This document shows positions 61,774 through 64,000 of a stretch of DNA of 64,000 nucleotides, piece by piece. Made by a program: the position numbers and the translations under genes. The DNA is from Gammaproteobacteria bacterium. Its GTDB lineage: Bacteria; Pseudomonadota; Gammaproteobacteria; Ga0077536. Positions within the stretch are counted from its first letter, which is position 1. Every line of letters begins with the position of its first letter. The notes beneath the pieces were generated by a model, which ran no database searches, was not told the DNA's origin, and saw only the letters and a program-made list of their open reading frames with translations. The stretch is from positions 1-64,000 of the forward strand of contig JACKNH010000005.1 in NCBI GenBank assembly GCA_024234975.1. The letters are read 5' to 3'.

Positions 61774-63099
61774 ATGCAGACGATAGAAGCGTGGATAGCG
61801 ACACTGTCCGGTTGGGTCTGGGGCCCGTGGATGCTGTTGTTGCTGGTCGGCACCGGGCTGTTCCTGACCGTCCTGCTGCGCGGCCTGCAGTTTCGCGCGC
61901 TGGGTCATGCGCTGCGTCTCATCTGGCACAAGGACGACGGTGTCGCCGGCGACATCAGTCATTTTGCGGCGCTGATGACGGCGCTCGCGGCCACGGTAGG
62001 CATCGGCAATATCGTCGGTGTCGCCACGGCCATCACACTGGGCGGCCCCGGCGCCGTGTTCTGGATGTGGGTGACCGGGTTGGTCGGCATGGTCACCAAG
62101 TACGCCGAAGCGCTGTTGGCGGTGAAGTACCGTGAGCAGGGTGAGCATGGCATGCGCGGCGGCCCCATGTATTACCTGAGCCGCGGTGCAGGTCTGCCGT
62201 GGCTGGGTGTGTTGTTTGCGATTTTCACGGTCTGCGCCAGCTTTGGCATCGGCAACATGACCCAGACGAATTCCGCCGCGGCGATCGCGCAATCCGTATT
62301 CAATGTACCGCGCTGGGTGAGTGGGCTGGTGTTGATGGTGTTGACCGCCATGGTGGTGCTGGGCGGCATCCGCTCCATCGCACGGTTCACCTCCACGCTG
62401 GTGCCGTTCATGATCGTCGGTTACACAGTGACCGCATTGGCCGCGTTGATGTTGAACCTGCCGGAGATACCGGCGGCCTTCGGCCAGATCTTCGGCCATG
62501 CGTTCAGTCCGGCCGCCGCGGGCGGCGGCTTTGTCGGCGCCACCGTGGCCGCTGCGATGCGCTACGGCGTCGCCCGCGGCGTGTTCTCCAATGAGTCCGG
62601 ACTCGGCTCGGCGCCGATCGCCGCCGCGGCAGCGAAGACTTCCGATCCGGTCACCCAGGCGCTGGTCAGCATGACCCAGACCTTCATCGATACGCTGGTG
62701 GTCTGCACGATGACCGCGCTGGTGATTCTGACCAGCGACGGCTGGCTGCAGGGCATCGCCGCCAGCGAGCTGACCAGTGTCAGCATGGCGGCGTCGCTGG
62801 GACAGGTCGGGACGCTGCTGGTGGCGGTGGCGACGATATTGTTCGCCTATTCGACCGTGCTGGGCTGGAATTACTACGGCGAAAAAGCCGTCGAGTACCT
62901 GCTGGGGCCGCGCAGCGTGCTGGTCTACCGGATCCTGTTCATCGGTGCGGTAATGCTGGGCGCGACGACCAGCCTCGAGTTCGTCTGGAATTTCTCTGAT
63001 CTGATGAACGGCATGATGGCCGTGCCCAACCTCATCGGCCTGTTGTTACTGTCGCGCGTCGTGCATGCCGAGACCGCGCGTTATTTCAAATGGCAGTGA
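61774..63099 (+). CDS. Sodium:alanine/glycine symporter (AGCS family)
   Basis: This protein of 441 aa has about 11 membrane helices. Family motifs are HFAALMTALAATVGIGNIVGVATAITLGGPGAVFWMW near the start, YRE-containing loop KYREQGEHGMRGGPMYYLSRG, and GVARGVFSNESGLGSAPIAAAAAKT. It imports small neutral amino acids with sodium. The ATG at 61774 is 5 bp after a GGGAGG site. Sodium coupling fits an organism that also carries a sodium-type c ring, though this is only suggestive. Confidence 0.94.
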   Translation: MQTIEAWIATLSGWVWGPWMLLLLVGTGLFLTVLLRGLQFRALGHALRLIWHKDDGVAGDISHFAALMTALAATVGIGNIVGVATAITLGGPGAVFWMWVTGLVGMVTKYAEALLAVKYREQGEHGMRGGPMYYLSRGAGLPWLGVLFAIFTVCASFGIGNMTQTNSAAAIAQSVFNVPRWVSGLVLMVLTAMVVLGGIRSIARFTSTLVPFMIVGYTVTALAALMLNLPEIPAAFGQIFGHAFSPAAAGGGFVGATVAAAMRYGVARGVFSNESGLGSAPIAAAAAKTSDPVTQALVSMTQTFIDTLVVCTMTALVILTSDGWLQGIAASELTSVSMAASLGQVGTLLVAVATILFAYSTVLGWNYYGEKAVEYLLGPRSVLVYRILFIGAVMLGATTSLEFVWNFSDLMNGMMAVPNLIGLLLLSRVVHAETARYFKWQ

Positions 63100-63192
63100 A
63101 CGCGACCAGTGGAATCTTCGAGGATTCCCGGATTCTTGACCTCGCTCATGCAGCGGGGCTGACAGCCGCGCAATCGCGCCTATAATCCAGCC

Positions 63193-63522
63193 ATGGATAT
63201 GCGAAACCCGAACGACTCGTTGTCACCCTGGTTCAAGGCATTGCTGGCGGCTTTGGCCGCGGCAATCGTCGTTGGTCCCGCCTTGGCAAGGATCGTCGAA
63301 ACCGCCGCTTCTCTGGGGCAACGATTCGTCGAAATCTGTACCGCCAGCGGTCTGCGAACCGTGGCGGTGACGCCCGATATGGCAGGCAGTCTGCTCGCCG
63401 AACATTGTCCTTACTGCTTTTTTGACGCGCTGGGTGCGGTAACGGTACCCGTCGTTTTCATCGGCCTGCTGACCGCACTGGTCCGGCATTCGGTGGGCCT
63501 GCAGCACCCTGCATTGCGCTGA
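63193..63522 (+). CDS. DUF2946-like small membrane protein
   Basis: This protein of 109 aa has helices at about 17-35 and 83-103. The EICTASGLRTV segment and the later EHCPYCFFD give the Cys arrangement (C...C-P-x-C) that recurs in DUF2946 proteins, often found with copper or heme transport genes. Nothing nearby supports a specific metal. It is followed by an intrinsic terminator. Confidence 0.65.
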   Translation: MDMRNPNDSLSPWFKALLAALAAAIVVGPALARIVETAASLGQRFVEICTASGLRTVAVTPDMAGSLLAEHCPYCFFDALGAVTVPVVFIGLLTALVRHSVGLQHPALR

Positions 63523-63555
63523 GTCGCGCCGCCGATACAATTCCAATCTGGCCTG

Positions 63556-63591
63556 CCCCGGTGTGCGGCTCGTGCTGCTGCCGGGGTTTTT
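63556..63591 (+). terminator. Intrinsic terminator after the DUF2946-like gene
   Basis: CCCCGG (63556-63561) and CCGGGG (63581-63586) close a 19-base, partly structured loop, followed directly by TTTTT. Confidence 0.8.
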
Positions 63592-63684
63592 GATATTTCT
63601 AGACGATTGATCGCGCCTGAATCCGATGCGCCGGCCTCGCGCCATGGCGGGCCGCGATCAACCCGGTAGCGGGGAGGAATGGGC

Positions 63685-64000
63685 ATGCAAAGCGTGACAA
63701 AACTGGTTGGCATTTTTGGCCTGATGCTCGGCGGCTGGCTGGCCGTCCCGCTGGCTGCGGCCGATGACACCGCGACACGGCTCGATGCGCTGGAAGCCCG
63801 CGAGGCGATCCGCACGCTGATGCACGAATACGGTCGCACGCTGGATCGGCGCGATTTCGCCGCATTCGGCGCCTTGTTCGCGACCAGTGGGACGTACACC
63901 AGCGGTGGCCGTACCGAAACCGGCCCGGCCGCCATAGGCGCCATGCTCCAGGCCCAGTTCGCTGCCAACCCGGCCGGCATCAAGGATCCCAACTTCCACG
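63685..64000 (+). CDS. Secreted SnoaL-like (NTF2 fold) protein, partial
   Basis: The window ends inside this gene; 105 residues are visible. A signal peptide (1-26, ending PLAAA) is followed by the first helices and strand of a SnoaL/NTF2 fold (EAREAIRTLMHEYGRTLDRRDFAAFGALFA, then GTYTSG). It starts at the ATG with AGGA 6 bp upstream; an ATG at 63679 is too close. It is the third NTF2-like gene in the window and the second that is exported. Confidence 0.8.
   Translation, partial: MQSVTKLVGIFGLMLGGWLAVPLAAADDTATRLDALEAREAIRTLMHEYGRTLDRRDFAAFGALFATSGTYTSGGRTETGPAAIGAMLQAQFAANPAGIKDPNFH

Overview
The window looks like chromosomal DNA from a GC-rich Gammaproteobacterium with an aerobic, oligotrophic, outer-membrane lifestyle. 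The support is two TonB-dependent receptors, a 1603-residue NAD-glutamate dehydrogenase, PepN, DusB, a ZapG/YhcB-like protein, PQQ/cytochrome c oxidation genes and several NTF2-like proteins of the kind seen in aromatic or steroid degraders. The order-level assignment is open. There are no rRNA or tRNA genes, no CRISPR array, no insertion sequence and no prophage.

Region 1 (1-12.3 kb) is the most unusual part. A divergent GntR/FCD regulator faces an eight-gene run in which every junction overlaps or abuts: CapA-like protein, TRAP small and large permeases, a 2-hydroxyacyl-CoA dehydratase-like subunit, a double-domain CaiB/BaiF CoA-transferase, a second dehydratase-like subunit, a TRAP solute receptor lipoprotein and a single-domain CoA-transferase. 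A carotenoid/stilbene-cleaving-type oxygenase follows. I read it as an uptake, CoA-activation and (de)hydration pathway for a carboxylic acid. The ATPase activator that normally feeds electrons to such dehydratases is missing from the window.

Region 2 (12.3-22.5 kb) holds an HDOD protein, a small secreted protein, a MATE exporter, an excisionase-type DNA-binding protein, a minus-strand run of secreted/degradative genes (274-aa protein, DUF6152, LigI-like amidohydrolase, SnoaL-like protein) and a PAS plus soluble chemoreceptor pair. Region 3 (22.5-30.3 kb) is an oxidation module: TonB receptor, PQQ quinohemoprotein dehydrogenase with a lanthanide-type Asp-Tyr-Asp motif, a triheme cytochrome c and a Tat-exported HD-domain protein.

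Region 4 (30-45 kb) is mostly housekeeping: a VPLPA-type surface protein, a stomatin/NfeD pair, NAD-glutamate dehydrogenase, an EmrAB-like pump under a MarR regulator, and aminopeptidase N. Region 5 (45-50 kb) is a TetR-controlled RND pump with two 18-bp palindromes exactly 30 bp apart in front of tetR. Region 6 (50-56.7 kb) is a complete N-type rotary ATPase operon (beta, epsilon, AtpQ, AtpR, a, c, b, alpha, gamma; no delta) whose c subunit has sodium-type ligands.

Region 7 (56.7-64 kb) has a MgtC/DUF4010 membrane protein, a Tat-exported FMN-dependent alpha-hydroxy acid oxidase carrying a CxxCH heme motif, a ZapG-like protein, DusB, an AGCS sodium:amino acid symporter, a DUF2946-like protein and a truncated secreted SnoaL-like protein at the edge.
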